Translations under genes and position numbers: made by a program
In this document: positions 1 to 10,206 of the stretch, one piece after another
Numbering within the stretch: the first letter of the stretch is position 1
Layout: each line of letters starts with the position of its first letter
NCBI RefSeq assembly: GCF_013314535.1
Contig: NZ_JABUAE010000002.1
Location: forward strand, 1-64,000
DNA length: 64,000 bases
Reading direction: 5' to 3'
From: Bacillus sp. Xin1
GTDB taxonomy: Bacteria; Bacillota; Bacilli; Bacillales; Bacillaceae_G
The notes under the pieces: generated by a model
What the model saw: the letters and a program-made list of their open reading frames with translations, nothing else
Told to the model about the DNA's origin: nothing
The model's database searches: none

Positions 1-27
1 ATTTGGCGGTTTTTTAATTTTGTCTAG

Positions 28-178
28 CTTGAGGAGGCGACTGCTCTTTTTTTTGTAGTAATCCAGCTCCGGCTCCTAGCCCTTCGCGTCTAAGAACCTT
101 CCCCACGAGAAGGCAAAAAGCGCCTTCTGTGGGAAAGAACCTTAGCCACCCAGGGCTAAGCAGTCGCCTCCGCTTTTT
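28..178. repeat. Intergenic hairpin-rich repeat, copy 1, downstream of trpS
   Basis: The arms GAGGCGACTGC (about 32-42) and GCAGTCGCCTC (about 161-171) pair across about 130 bp, with inner pairing of an AGAAGGC...GCCTTCT type. A related block lies on the other side of trpS at 1517-1675; both share an 'ACTTGCGC/ACTGCTC...TAATCCA' start and a GC-rich core. It sits directly after the trpS stop codon and may also end trpS transcription. Family name unknown. Confidence 0.5.
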
Positions 179-182
179 GTTA

Positions 183-1508
<1,326 letters not shown>

Positions 1509-1516
1509 ATTGTAAG

Positions 1517-1675
1517 CTAGTTCGTATTTCGAACGAGCTACTTGCGCTTTTTATGTAATCCAACCCCAGTGGCAAGAATACTCGGTGGCTTCGCGCCTTT
1601 CTGCGAGGCAAAGAGCGCCTCTACGTTAGGAGCTCCATCCTCCTCGCATTCTGAGCGAGCCACTTGCGCTTGTTT
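1517..1675. repeat. Intergenic hairpin-rich repeat, copy 2
   Basis: Two related arms, GAACGAGCTACTTGCGC and GAGCGAGCCACTTGCGC, bracket a GC-rich core with GCGAGGCAAAGAGCGCCT. It resembles the block at 28-178. It lies between the T-box promoter region and the DUF3899-type gene. Confidence 0.4.
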
Positions 1676-1726
1676 ATAACAAAATGTTTTGCAAGTAATT
1701 ATATCATATGGAAAATTGTTTGCAAA

Positions 1727-2107
1727 CTACATCAAAATAGTAAAGCTAATGATTGTAGAGGCGATGCCTAGAAGGACACCTGTCATGCAGATTGGGTATG
1801 TCCAGGCGAAAGAGTACGTTTTATAGATGCGTTCTTTTTTATCTACTGCTGGTTCTTCTCCTTCAATTAAAGACTCTACTTTTTTATTTGTTCCAAACAC
1901 TCTTTGGAAAGCGTACATCGTTATATTGAAAAATCCCCTTTGAAATAGAAATAAAAAACCGCCTAAAATAATAAAAAATAACGCAATATAAAACATAATA
2001 TTGACAAAATTCAACAAATAATGCGTTGAAGCCAGGAATGCTCCGATGATAGAAGCGATTATTGCCAATAATAGTAATATGCTAGTGCGAAAATAAATTC
2101 TATTCAA
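1727..2107 (-). CDS. Small membrane protein, DUF3899-type
   Basis: About 126 residues with three or four strongly hydrophobic segments: one near the N-terminus, one following closely, one after residue 45 and one at the C-terminus. A charged loop (KKVESLIEGEE, then KKERIYKT) lies before the last. A TTG at 2107 is chosen as start because a perfect GGAGGTG lies 6 bases upstream; an earlier in-frame TTG (2125) would place that ribosome site inside the gene. It resembles the DUF3899 family found next to trpS/opp in the B. cereus group. No catalytic motif is seen and the function is unknown. Divergent from oppA. Confidence 0.7.
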   Translation of the reverse strand: MNRIYFRTSILLLLAIIASIIGAFLASTHYLLNFVNIMFYIALFFIILGGFLFLFQRGFFNITMYAFQRVFGTNKKVESLIEGEEPAVDKKERIYKTYSFAWTYPICMTGVLLGIASTIISFTILM

Positions 2108-2308
2108 AATGTTCACCTCCGTCAAAATATTACTAGAATTATTATACTATAAAAGTTATAATAAGTACTAGAAATAATTTTTTGAAAATTATACGCAATT
2201 ATGTATTTTATTTCAATATGATGGGAGCAATGTTAAGTTAACCCTTTACAAAAAATAAAAAAAATAAATAATTTATTAAAAATTTTAACAAAAAAACAAA
2301 AAACTATA

Positions 2309-2336
2309 TTCACAATCGTCGTATTATATGTATAAT
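2309..2336 (+). promoter_or_regulatory. Candidate sigma-A promoter of the opp operon
   Basis: TTCACA (2309-2314), a 16-base spacer and TATAAT (2331-2336) lie 90 bases upstream of the oppA start in very AT-rich DNA. The -10 is perfect, the -35 is weak. Confidence 0.5.
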
Positions 2337-2426
2337 GAAAATTGTAGAAACTTGGAGATTATTCTTTCAATTCTATCTTTTAACAAGTGAGAGTACAGGA
2401 AGTGCAAATAGGGGAGGCAGTACAAC

Positions 2427-4068
2427 ATGAAGAAAAAGATACCGCTATTACTTGCATCGACATTGACGGTCAGTATGCTTGGCGCTTGCAGCTTGCAGCT
2501 ATCAACAAGAAGATACGAAAGCAAGTGTAAAAGGATCAAGTAGCTCAGGTAAGCAAGTGCTAAATTTACCTGAAACTGCTGAAATTCCGACAATGGATAC
2601 AACGTTATCAACAGATGCAGCATCTTCCAATATAATGAATAACACAATGGAAGGATTATATCGCCTTGGGAAAGACGATAAACTCGTTCCAGGTGTGGCA
2701 AAGTCTTACGAGAAAACGGAAGATGGCAAGAAATATGTATTTAAATTACGCGATGATGCGAAGTGGTCTAATGGGGAACCTGTAACAGCTAAAGATTTCG
2801 TCTATTCTTGGAGACGAGCTGTTGATTCAAATACAGGTGCGAAATTTGCTTACATATTATTCGATGTAAAGAATGCCGAAAAAATTAATAAAAAAGAGTT
2901 GCCAGTCGAAGAACTTGGCGTAAAAGCAATTGATGATTACACACTAGAAGTGGAGTTAGACAACCCTGTTCCTTACTTTGTTAGCTTAACAGTATATCCA
3001 ACATTCTATCCATTAAATGAAAAGTTCGTAAAAGAACAAGGAGATAAATTTGGATTAGAATCTAATACGACGCTCTATAACGGTCCATTTGTTTTAAATG
3101 AGTGGAAACATGAACAAAGTTTCCAGCTTAAGAAAAATGAGACATACTGGGACAATAAAGTAGTGAAGCTTGAAGAAGTAAACTTCAATATTGTAAAGGA
3201 TCGTTCAACTGCAATAAACTTATATGAGACAAAAGCAATTGATCGTGTCGTATTGACATCAGAATTTGTAGATAAATACAAAAAAGATTCTGATTTTAAG
3301 ACAATTAAGAAACCTTCCGCGCAGTTTATTCGTTTAAATGAAAAGAACAAGTTCTTAGCAAATAAGAACATCCGTAAAGCAATATCGATGGCCTTTGAAC
3401 GTGAAAACATCGGAAAAGTTATTTTAAATGATGGTTCACAGGGGATATACGGTTTTGTTCCGAATGGTTTAGCGAAAGGGCCAAGTGGAAAAGACTTCCG
3501 CGAAGAAAATGGTAAGCTTATAAAAGAAGATATAAAAGAGGCTCAAAAATATTGGGAAGCTGGTAAAAAAGAACTTGGTGTTGATAAAGTAGATCTAGAG
3601 TTGCTGAACTTTGATACAGATGATGCTAAGAAAATTGGCGAGTATTTAAAAGGGCAGTTTGAAAAGAATTTACCAGGCTTAACAATTTCAATGAAAATGC
3701 AGCCATTTGCACAAAAATTAAAACTTGAAGCAAGTGGAGATTATGCAATGTCATATGCAGGATGGAGTCCAGATTATATGGATCCAATGTCATTTCTAGA
3801 TATGTATACAACAGGAAATGCACAAAACAAAGTCAACTATGCAAATCCAGCTTATGATGAATTAATTAAGAAAGCAAAAGTGGAGACAGATGTACAAGCT
3901 CGTTGGGATACACTGCTAAAAGCAGAAAAACAACTGCTTGAAGATGCAGCAATTGCTCCAGTATATCAACCAGGAAAAGCATATTTACAACGCAGCTCGA
4001 TTACAGGGCTGTTAGAACATAAATATGGTGGCGAATTTAGCTACAAATGGGTTGAAGTCAAAAAATAA
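2427..4068 (+). pseudogene. oppA: Oligopeptide ABC transporter substrate-binding lipoprotein, frameshifted
   Basis: OppA captures extracellular peptides and delivers them to OppBCDF. The native start is the ATG at 2427 (GGGGAGG ribosome site at 2411), encoding a lipoprotein signal peptide with lipobox LGAC. In the period-7 tract 2484-2500 (unit GCTTGCA, 2.4 copies) a 7-bp duplication shifts the frame, so the start frame ends at a TAG at 2541-2543 after 38 codons. The rest of the gene (CSYQQEDTKAS onward) is open to 4068 in the +1 frame, with no further damage and close similarity to the intact OppA at 10847. A TTG at 2479 could restart that frame, but it has no ribosome site and would make a protein without an export signal. 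The break looks recent; it may also be phase-variable or a sequencing error. Confidence 0.88.
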
Positions 4069-4085
4069 AAATGGTTTCCATCATG

Positions 4086-4126
4086 AATAAGGGTATATGC
4101 CTATGATGGGCATATACTCTTATTTT
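4086..4126 (+). terminator. Hairpin between oppA and oppB (likely attenuating terminator)
   Basis: AATAAGGGTATATGCC pairs with GGCATATACTCTTATT (one mismatch), followed by TTT. Such a hairpin after the binding-protein gene usually lowers readthrough to the permease genes or stabilises the upstream mRNA. Confidence 0.75.
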
Positions 4127-4194
4127 AAAAAAATAAAAGTTAGAATATTTGAAACTATCTTATTGCTTTTGAGAAAATGGGGAGGTGCTTGACT

Positions 4195-5124
4195 ATGGGA
4201 CGTTATGCATTAAAACGTTTCGTGTATATGGCTTTGACATTATTTTTAATTACTACGCTGACATTCTTTTTAATGAAATTACTGCCGGGTTCTCCACTTA
4301 AGAACCAAGAGAAATTATCTCCGGCGCAAAAAGAAATCATCTTGGAGAAATATGGTTTGAATGATCCAGTACCAGTGCAATATGCACGCTACTTAGGAAA
4401 CTTAGCAAAAGGTGATTTAGGAGTATCATTCCAGTACGATAACCGTCCTGTAACGGATATGATTGTCGATCGTATCGGACCATCAGCACAGCTTGGTTTA
4501 CAGGCAATCATGTTAGGAACATTTATCGGTTTAATCTTAGGGATTATTGCAGCGCTTCGTAATAATACATGGGTCGATTATGGGGCAACCATTATTTCTG
4601 TACTCGGAATGTCGGTACCATCATTCGTATTCGCAGCATTACTACAATACTTTGTAGGGGTAAAACTTGGATGGTTCCCAGTAGCATTCTGGAAAGGACC
4701 TGAATTTACAGTCATGCCTACAGTTGCTTTGTCAATGGCTGTTACTGCAACAATCGCGCGTTTTGCTCGTGCAGAGTTAATCGAAGTTATGCAAGCTGAT
4801 TACATTTTAACAGCAAAAGCAAAGGGAATTAGTCAAGGTGTTATTATTATAAAACACGCGCTTCGTAACGCATTGATTCCAGTTGTTACAATTTTAGGGC
4901 CAATGGTTGCAGGATTAATTACAGGGACACTAGTTATTGAGCAAATTTATGCTGTACCTGGACTTGGGGAACAATTCGTTAAATCGATCCAATTAAATGA
5001 CTATACAGTTATTATGGGGACAACAATTTTCTATAGTGCAATCTTTATTTTAGTTATCTTTATCGTGGATATTCTATATGGAATTATTGATCCTCGTATT
5101 CGTTTAGCGGGAGGGAAAAAATGA
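4195..5124 (+). CDS. oppB: Oligopeptide ABC transporter permease OppB
   Basis: Membrane subunit of the Opp importer. It has an N-terminal membrane anchor (YALKRFVYMALTLFLITT), about six hydrophobic segments and the binding-protein-dependent permease EAA loop near residue 200 (RAELIEVMQADYILTAKAKG). The ATG at 4195 is used because GGGGAGGTG lies 8 bases upstream; an ATG at 4177 overlaps that ribosome site. The 309 residues are normal for OppB. It overlaps oppC by four bases (ATGA), indicating translational coupling. Its partner OppA in this operon is frameshifted. Confidence 0.95.
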   Translation: MGRYALKRFVYMALTLFLITTLTFFLMKLLPGSPLKNQEKLSPAQKEIILEKYGLNDPVPVQYARYLGNLAKGDLGVSFQYDNRPVTDMIVDRIGPSAQLGLQAIMLGTFIGLILGIIAALRNNTWVDYGATIISVLGMSVPSFVFAALLQYFVGVKLGWFPVAFWKGPEFTVMPTVALSMAVTATIARFARAELIEVMQADYILTAKAKGISQGVIIIKHALRNALIPVVTILGPMVAGLITGTLVIEQIYAVPGLGEQFVKSIQLNDYTVIMGTTIFYSAIFILVIFIVDILYGIIDPRIRLAGGKK

Positions 5125-6137
5125 TGAAAGATTTACAAAAATTATCTCCAGATTTATTTCAACCAGCCAATCAAAGTAATGTTGATAATGAAGTCATTGC
5201 CCGTCCAAGCTTAACGTTTTGGCAAGATGTAAGAAGACGCTTGTTTCAACATAAAGGAGCAATGTTTGGTCTAATCCTATTGGTTTTGATTGCGCTTATG
5301 GCAATTTTTGGACCAATGATGAGTAAGTATTCTTATAAAGATCAAGATTTAGGCCGTGCAAAGATGCCGCCTAAAATTCCAGTATTAGAAAACATTCATT
5401 GGTTACCATTTGATGGTACAGATCAATATGGTGTTGATCAATATGAGAAACGTGATATTAAAGAGTATTTCTGGTTCGGTACAGATGATCTTGGTCGTGA
5501 TCTTTGGACAAGAACATGGGAAGGTACACGCGTATCATTATATATCGCTCTTTTAGCAGCAGCAATTGACCTAGTAATTGGGGTTGCATACGGTGGTATT
5601 TCAGCGTTCTATGGCGGACGAGTAGATAACATTATGCAGCGTATTATGGAGATTATCAATGGTATTCCATATTTAATCATCGTTATTTTAATGGTAATCA
5701 TTATGGATCCGGGTATTTTATCAATCACATTCGCGATGGCAATTACAGGTTGGATTGGAATGTCGCGGATTGTACGTGGACAAGTATTAAAATTAAAAAC
5801 TCAAGAATATGTATTAGCATCTCGTACATTAGGTGCAACAAATACACAATTAATTGTGAAACACTTAATTCCGAACGTAATGGGACCAATTATCGTTATG
5901 ACAATGTTTACAATTCCTACAGCGGTGTTTGGTGAAGCGTTCTTAAGTTTCATCGGGCTAGGTATTCAGCCACCAACTGCATCACTTGGGTCTCTTGTAA
6001 ATGATGGATATAAGTCAATTCAAACGTATCCACATATGATGTTCATCCCTGCGGTTGTTATCAGTATGTTAATTTTAGCATTTAATTTAATGGCAGATGG
6101 ATTACGCGATGCGTTAGATCCAAAAATGCGTAAGTAA
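5121..6137 (+). CDS. oppC: Oligopeptide ABC transporter permease OppC
   Basis: Second membrane subunit of the peptide importer; pairs with OppB. A cytoplasmic N-terminal stretch (WQDVRRRLFQHKG) leads into the first membrane segment. An extracytoplasmic insertion follows (near residues 70-120, typical of OppC), then the core permease domain with the EAA loop RGQVLKLKTQEYVLASRTLG near residue 218. 338 residues is slightly longer than average for the family. Start codons at 5121 and 5124 are both possible; 5121 overlaps the oppB stop. oppD follows 20 bases later in the same operon. Confidence 0.95.
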   Translation: MMKDLQKLSPDLFQPANQSNVDNEVIARPSLTFWQDVRRRLFQHKGAMFGLILLVLIALMAIFGPMMSKYSYKDQDLGRAKMPPKIPVLENIHWLPFDGTDQYGVDQYEKRDIKEYFWFGTDDLGRDLWTRTWEGTRVSLYIALLAAAIDLVIGVAYGGISAFYGGRVDNIMQRIMEIINGIPYLIIVILMVIIMDPGILSITFAMAITGWIGMSRIVRGQVLKLKTQEYVLASRTLGATNTQLIVKHLIPNVMGPIIVMTMFTIPTAVFGEAFLSFIGLGIQPPTASLGSLVNDGYKSIQTYPHMMFIPAVVISMLILAFNLMADGLRDALDPKMRK

Positions 6138-6157
6138 ACGAGAAAGGAGAAGTAAAA

Positions 6158-7201
6158 ATGAAAACATTGTTAGAGGTAAAAGATTTACAAGTCTCCTTTG
6201 ATACACATGCTGGTGAAGTACAAGCTGTTCGCGGAGTTACATTTGATTTGAAAAAGGGAGAAACATTAGCGATTGTAGGAGAATCTGGTTCTGGGAAATC
6301 AGTTACTTCGAAAGCGCTAATGGGATTAATCCCTAACCCTCCAGGACGTATTAAAAATGGAGAAATTGTATTTGATGGTCGTGATTTAACAAAATTAACG
6401 GAAAAAGAAATGCAGGCTGTGCGTGGGAAAGAAATTGCAATGATTTTCCAAGATCCGATGACATCATTGAACCCAACGATGACAATTGGTAATCAAATTA
6501 TGGAAGGTCTTATTAAACACCAAGGCATGAGCAAAGCGGATGCTCGTAAAGTGGCTTTAGAGCTTCTTGACCTTGTTGGAATTCCAAACCCAGAAGCACG
6601 TTTAAAGCAATATCCGCACCAATTCTCTGGTGGTATGAGGCAGCGTGTTGTTATTGCGATGGCGCTAGCTTGTAATCCGAAATTATTGATTGCGGATGAG
6701 CCGACAACAGCACTTGACGTTACAATTCAAGCACAAATTTTAGAGCTTATGAAGGATATTCAACAGAAAACAGAAGCGGCGATTATTTTCATTACGCATG
6801 ACTTAGGCGTAGTGGCAAACGTTGCTGATAGAGTTGCGGTTATGTATGCTGGTAAAGTTGTTGAGATTGGTACGGTTGATGAGATTTTCTACAACCCGAA
6901 ACATCCATATACATGGGGATTAATCGCATCTATGCCAAGTTTAGATGGTTCAGAAGCAGAGTTGTACGCAATTCCTGGAACACCTCCAGATTTATTAAAA
7001 CCGCCGAAAGGGGATGCATTTGCACCACGTAACCCACAGGCACTGAAAATTGACTTTGAAATGGAACCACCATTCTTTAAAGTAAGTGACACACATTATG
7101 CGGCAACATGGTTACTTCACGAGCAAGCTCCAGAAGTAGATCCGCCAGAAGTCGTTAAGAAACGAATTCTTCAAATGAAAGCAGGTGAACAACATGACTA
7201 A
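6158..7201 (+). CDS. oppD: Oligopeptide ABC transporter ATP-binding protein OppD
   Basis: One of two ATPases powering peptide import, on the cytoplasmic face of OppBC. Visible motifs are Walker A GESGSGKS (residues 41-48), ABC signature FSGGMRQR (about 156-163), Walker B LLIADEP (about 176-182) and the switch histidine in FITHDLG. The C-terminal oligopeptide/dipeptide region (YAIPGTPPDLLKPPKGD and after) is of the type seen in OppD, where an iron-sulfur-type cysteine cluster is sometimes present; here the tail has no cysteine cluster. Ribosome site GAAAGGAG precedes the ATG. It overlaps the start region of oppF. Confidence 0.95.
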   Translation: MKTLLEVKDLQVSFDTHAGEVQAVRGVTFDLKKGETLAIVGESGSGKSVTSKALMGLIPNPPGRIKNGEIVFDGRDLTKLTEKEMQAVRGKEIAMIFQDPMTSLNPTMTIGNQIMEGLIKHQGMSKADARKVALELLDLVGIPNPEARLKQYPHQFSGGMRQRVVIAMALACNPKLLIADEPTTALDVTIQAQILELMKDIQQKTEAAIIFITHDLGVVANVADRVAVMYAGKVVEIGTVDEIFYNPKHPYTWGLIASMPSLDGSEAELYAIPGTPPDLLKPPKGDAFAPRNPQALKIDFEMEPPFFKVSDTHYAATWLLHEQAPEVDPPEVVKKRILQMKAGEQHD

Positions 7202-8129
7202 GCAACGTGAAAAATTAATTGAAGTTAAAAATGTGAAGCAGCACTTTAACGTGAGTGGTGGTGTTGTAAAAGCGGTTAACGATATTTCATTTGATATTTT
7301 CCGCGGTGAAACATTTGGACTTGTAGGAGAATCTGGTTGCGGAAAATCAACAACTGGAAGAACAATTATCAGGTTATACGATGCAACTGCTGGTGAAGTG
7401 TTGTTCGATGGTGAAAACGTACATGGTAAAAAATCACGTGGAGAATTAAAGAAATTTAATCGTAAGATGCAAATGATTTTCCAAGATCCATATGCATCAT
7501 TAAATCCTCGTATGACAGTTGGAGATATTATTGCAGAAGGCATTGATATTCACGGTTTAGCAAAAAGCAAAAAAGAACGTATGGATCGTGTGCATGAATT
7601 ATTAAACACAGTTGGTTTAAATAAAGAGCATGCGAACCGTTTCCCACATGAGTTCTCTGGTGGACAACGCCAACGTATCGGAATTGCTCGCGCACTTGCG
7701 GTAGAACCAGAATTTATTATTGCGGATGAACCGATTTCAGCACTTGACGTATCGATTCAAGCGCAAGTTGTAAACTTATTGAAACAACTGCAAAGAGAAA
7801 AAGGTTTAACATATTTATTCATCGCCCATGATTTATCCATGGTAAAATACATCAGTGATCGCATCGGTGTTATGTACCGCGGTCAAATTGTTGAATTAAC
7901 AAGTAGTGATGAGTTATACGAGAATCCAATTCATCCGTATACAAAATCACTATTATCAGCAATTCCGCTTCCAGATCCAGATTACGAGCGCAATCGTAAG
8001 CGTATCGTATATGATCCATCTCAGCATCAATACGGAAATGAAGAGCCAAAGATGCGAGAAATTCGTCCAGGACATTTCGTTCTTTGTTCTGAAGCAGAAT
8101 ACAAGAAATATAAAGAAATCTACCAATAA
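7194..8129 (+). CDS. oppF: Oligopeptide ABC transporter ATP-binding protein OppF
   Basis: Second ATPase of the importer. Walker A GESGCGKS lies at residues 45-52, signature FSGGQRQRI follows in mid-protein with Walker B FIIADEPISALD, and a typical OppF tail ends CSEAEYKKYKEIYQ. The ATG at 7194 is preferred, with AGGTG 5 bases upstream; an in-frame GTG at 7185 also exists. The start lies within the last codons of oppD (8-base overlap), so the two are translationally coupled. In B. cereus, Opp imports the PapR quorum-sensing peptide that activates PlcR, so the oppA defect upstream could matter for virulence gene control (family knowledge, not shown here). Confidence 0.95.
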   Translation: MTKQREKLIEVKNVKQHFNVSGGVVKAVNDISFDIFRGETFGLVGESGCGKSTTGRTIIRLYDATAGEVLFDGENVHGKKSRGELKKFNRKMQMIFQDPYASLNPRMTVGDIIAEGIDIHGLAKSKKERMDRVHELLNTVGLNKEHANRFPHEFSGGQRQRIGIARALAVEPEFIIADEPISALDVSIQAQVVNLLKQLQREKGLTYLFIAHDLSMVKYISDRIGVMYRGQIVELTSSDELYENPIHPYTKSLLSAIPLPDPDYERNRKRIVYDPSQHQYGNEEPKMREIRPGHFVLCSEAEYKKYKEIYQ

Positions 8130-8133
8130 TAGA

Positions 8134-8166
8134 AAGAAGCGGCCGGAGAGGTCGCTTCTTTTCTAT
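8134..8166 (+). terminator. Rho-independent terminator of the opp operon
   Basis: AAGAAGCGGCC / GGTCGCTTCTT stem with one mismatch, then TTTTCTATTTTTTT, right after the oppF stop. Confidence 0.9.
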
Positions 8167-8184
8167 TTTTTTCTATTTATTGAT

Positions 8185-8290
8185 AGAAAAACCTTTCTTT
8201 TTGGGAGGGAGAGGATCCGCCCAAGCATAGAAGTGGTCAGTGCCTTTTTTAGCGCTCTATGCCGAGTGAAAACAAAAGGAGAGAATAAGT
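8185..8290 (+). repeat. GAGAGGATCC-type intergenic repeat, copy A
   Basis: Conserved blocks in order are ACCTTTCTTTT, GGGAG(G/A)GAGAGGATC, TAGAAG(T/C)GGTCAGTGCC, a T run, ATGCCG(A)GTGAAAACAAAA and GGAGA. Related copies lie at 10006-10125, 32062-32215 (inverted), 36784-36890 and 36988-37070. Confidence 0.7.
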
Positions 8291-8312
8291 GGAATCTACT
8301 ATTGGTTTCAAA

Positions 8313-8428
8313 TAGTAAATGAAATTTTATCGACGCAAACTCAAATATATCGACTGTTTCTCATAATATATCGGCGCAAATTGAAATATATCGAGGATTT
8401 GACAAGGGATATCGACGTTCCGACAAAG
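8313..8428 (+). repeat. TATCG repeat tract (20-21-base period), copy 1
   Basis: Five TATCG-initiated units follow one another at 20, 21, 20 and 21 bases, alternating between a CGCAAA(C/T)T(C/G)AAATA type and other sequence. An inverted relative lacking about one unit lies at 22929-23020. The block occupies the space between the opp terminator region and the convergent MATE gene. Not a CRISPR array: units are degenerate and there are no unique spacers. Confidence 0.65.
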
Positions 8429-8436
8429 AACGACAT

Positions 8437-8477
8437 AAAAAAACGGATTGGAGAAGGCTTTCTCCAATCCGTTTTCA
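8437..8477 (-). terminator. Terminator of the MATE transporter gene
   Basis: AAACGGATTGGAGAA / TTCTCCAATCCGTTT, a near-perfect 15-bp stem with an A run on the plus strand that reads as a T run for the minus-strand gene. Confidence 0.9.
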
Positions 8478-8489
8478 TTAATATTAAGC

Positions 8490-9869
8490 TTAAGCTGACT
8501 CTTCAGAAGTCTCCGGTTTAACAAGCGCATAATTTTCCCAGGCTCTGCTCTTCCAGCGGAAGAACATGATGATGGCACGCGTCCATTCATCAATAGCAAT
8601 CGCTAACCATATACCTGGAAGTCCCATATCTAAATGAAAAACAAAAAAATAGCCGAGTGGTAAGCTCATTAAAACCATTGAGAATGCTCCAATTAAAACA
8701 GGATATTTCGCATCACCTGCTGCACGCAGTGAATTAATGATGACAATATTCATCGTCCGGCCAGTCTCTAACAGAATGCTTAATAAAAGAACAGTTGATC
8801 CTAAAGTGATAACGTGAGGATTATCTGTAAATAACCCCATTAACTGCGTGCGGAATGTCATGACAAGAATAACCATACATAACGTAACACTGATGGCCCA
8901 CTTTACACTTTTCCACACGCGTACATATGCTTCGTCCTTCTCATTGCCGCCAACTAAACGACCGACAATGATCGCAGTCCCCATTCCAATCGCGATAGCG
9001 AATAGGAAAGTAAACATGGAAATGTTTGTTGCGTATTGTCTTGCAGCTAATGATTCTGCTCCTAAGTATGTTGCGTAATATAGGAAGACAATTTGACATG
9101 CTTGGTACATAACTTGTTCAAAAGCTGATGGGATACCAATTTTTAAGATCTTTCCTACATATTCTTTTGATAAAGTGAAGTAGTATTTTAATTTTACACG
9201 GTATTCCATGACGCGATATAGTAACCAGAAGAAAACAATGAGTGCGATAAGTCGGCTAAAAGCAGAGGAAATAGCAGCCCCTTGAACACCGAGTTCAGGC
9301 ATGCCAAACTTTCCGAAAATAAGTATATAATTTCCGACAATGTGAAGAATATTCATTCCGAGTGAAATAAACATTGCTTGTTTCGTAAATCCATGTACAC
9401 GGATAATTGCTGCTAATGAATTAATAATAGCTTGTAGAAAAATAGCTCCTCCAACAATGGATAAATAATTTTGTGCGTAGGTTAATACGTCACCTTGTAA
9501 ATTCATCGCCATCATCATATGTTTTGAGAATAGAAGAAAAATAGCGCTTATGATGAGCCCAACTACTAAATTTAAGGTTACTGCTAGTGCTGATATTTTT
9601 GAAGCTTCCATATATCGTTTGGAACCAAGATATTGAGAAACAACAATCGCGGCACCGTTTCCGAGTACTTCTAGTACTAATATTGCGATATGAAGGTATT
9701 GATTCGCAGCTCCAACACCTGATACTGCGTCATCTGATAATGCACTTAGCATAAAAGTATCAGCAATCCCCATTAACATAAAAAGAAAAACTTCTAAAAA
9801 AATGGGCCATGTTAAGAAGAATAAATTTAACTTTTGTTCTTGTTCTTTTTTGGATGTGATCTCTGTCAT
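8490..9869 (-). CDS. MATE family multidrug/sodium antiporter
   Basis: Inner-membrane efflux protein of the MATE (NorM/DinF-like) family, 459 residues with about 12 hydrophobic segments in two similar halves, as usual for the family. The N-terminal half contains WPIFLEVFLFMLMGIADTFM and a GAANQY-type loop; the second half repeats the pattern after IGIPSAFEQVMYQ. The ATG at 9869 follows GAGGGATGAT; an ATG at 9896 lacks a ribosome site. The substrate cannot be told from sequence. It sits alone, convergent with the opp operon and divergent from the second oppA. Confidence 0.9.
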   Translation of the reverse strand: MTEITSKKEQEQKLNLFFLTWPIFLEVFLFMLMGIADTFMLSALSDDAVSGVGAANQYLHIAILVLEVLGNGAAIVVSQYLGSKRYMEASKISALAVTLNLVVGLIISAIFLLFSKHMMMAMNLQGDVLTYAQNYLSIVGGAIFLQAIINSLAAIIRVHGFTKQAMFISLGMNILHIVGNYILIFGKFGMPELGVQGAAISSAFSRLIALIVFFWLLYRVMEYRVKLKYYFTLSKEYVGKILKIGIPSAFEQVMYQACQIVFLYYATYLGAESLAARQYATNISMFTFLFAIAIGMGTAIIVGRLVGGNEKDEAYVRVWKSVKWAISVTLCMVILVMTFRTQLMGLFTDNPHVITLGSTVLLLSILLETGRTMNIVIINSLRAAGDAKYPVLIGAFSMVLMSLPLGYFFVFHLDMGLPGIWLAIAIDEWTRAIIMFFRWKSRAWENYALVKPETSEESA

Positions 9870-10005
9870 ATCATCCCTCACTTTTCCGATATCCATTTTG
9901 AAACAAAATGTATCTTAACACACTTTAGCAACACTTGCATTTATTTTGTAACGCGGTTAACAACTATTTATTAGAGTTGTATTTTTTAAATATATAAGTA
10001 TGAAT

Positions 10006-10125
10006 TAAAACCTTGACAGAGACCCTCTTTCTTTTAGGTGGGAGAGAGGATCCATCCAAACATAGAAGCGGTTAGATCCTTTTTTTGCCTCATGCCGCAT
10101 GAAACGAAAAGGAGAAAAGGAGTGG
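10006..10125 (+). repeat. GAGAGGATCC-type intergenic repeat, copy B
   Basis: Contains CTTTCTTTTAGGTGGGAGAG, GGATCC, CATAGAAGCGGTTAGATCC, a T run, CATGCCGCATGAAACGAAAA and GGAGAAAAGGAG. Same order of blocks as copy A. Confidence 0.7.
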
Positions 10126-10169
10126 TGTGAATTGACAATAAAGTTATTTAAAATACAAACTCAAATAAG

Positions 10170-10206
10170 CATAACCCCGTTCTAAATTTAGGACGGGGTT
10201 AAAATA
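10170..10206. terminator. Orphan hairpin, terminator-like
   Basis: TAACCCCGTTCTAAA / TTTAGGACGGGGTTA, a 14-15-bp stem with one mismatch, followed by AAAATATAG. No gene ends here; the surrounding 9900-10846 region otherwise holds the repeat copy B and AT-rich DNA without a supported gene. Confidence 0.5.

Noticed and set aside
2479-4068. Separate oppA gene starting at the TTG at 2479
   Set aside because: No ribosome site, and the protein would lack a signal peptide; the upstream ATG with a signal peptide and a 7-bp duplication explains it better.
8313-8428. CRISPR array suggested by regular spacing
   Set aside because: Units are 20-21 bases, degenerate and directly adjacent; no fixed repeat with unique spacers and no cas genes.
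8327-8599. Minus-strand 90-residue frame
   Set aside because: It overlaps the TATCG tract, the terminator and the MATE gene in another frame.
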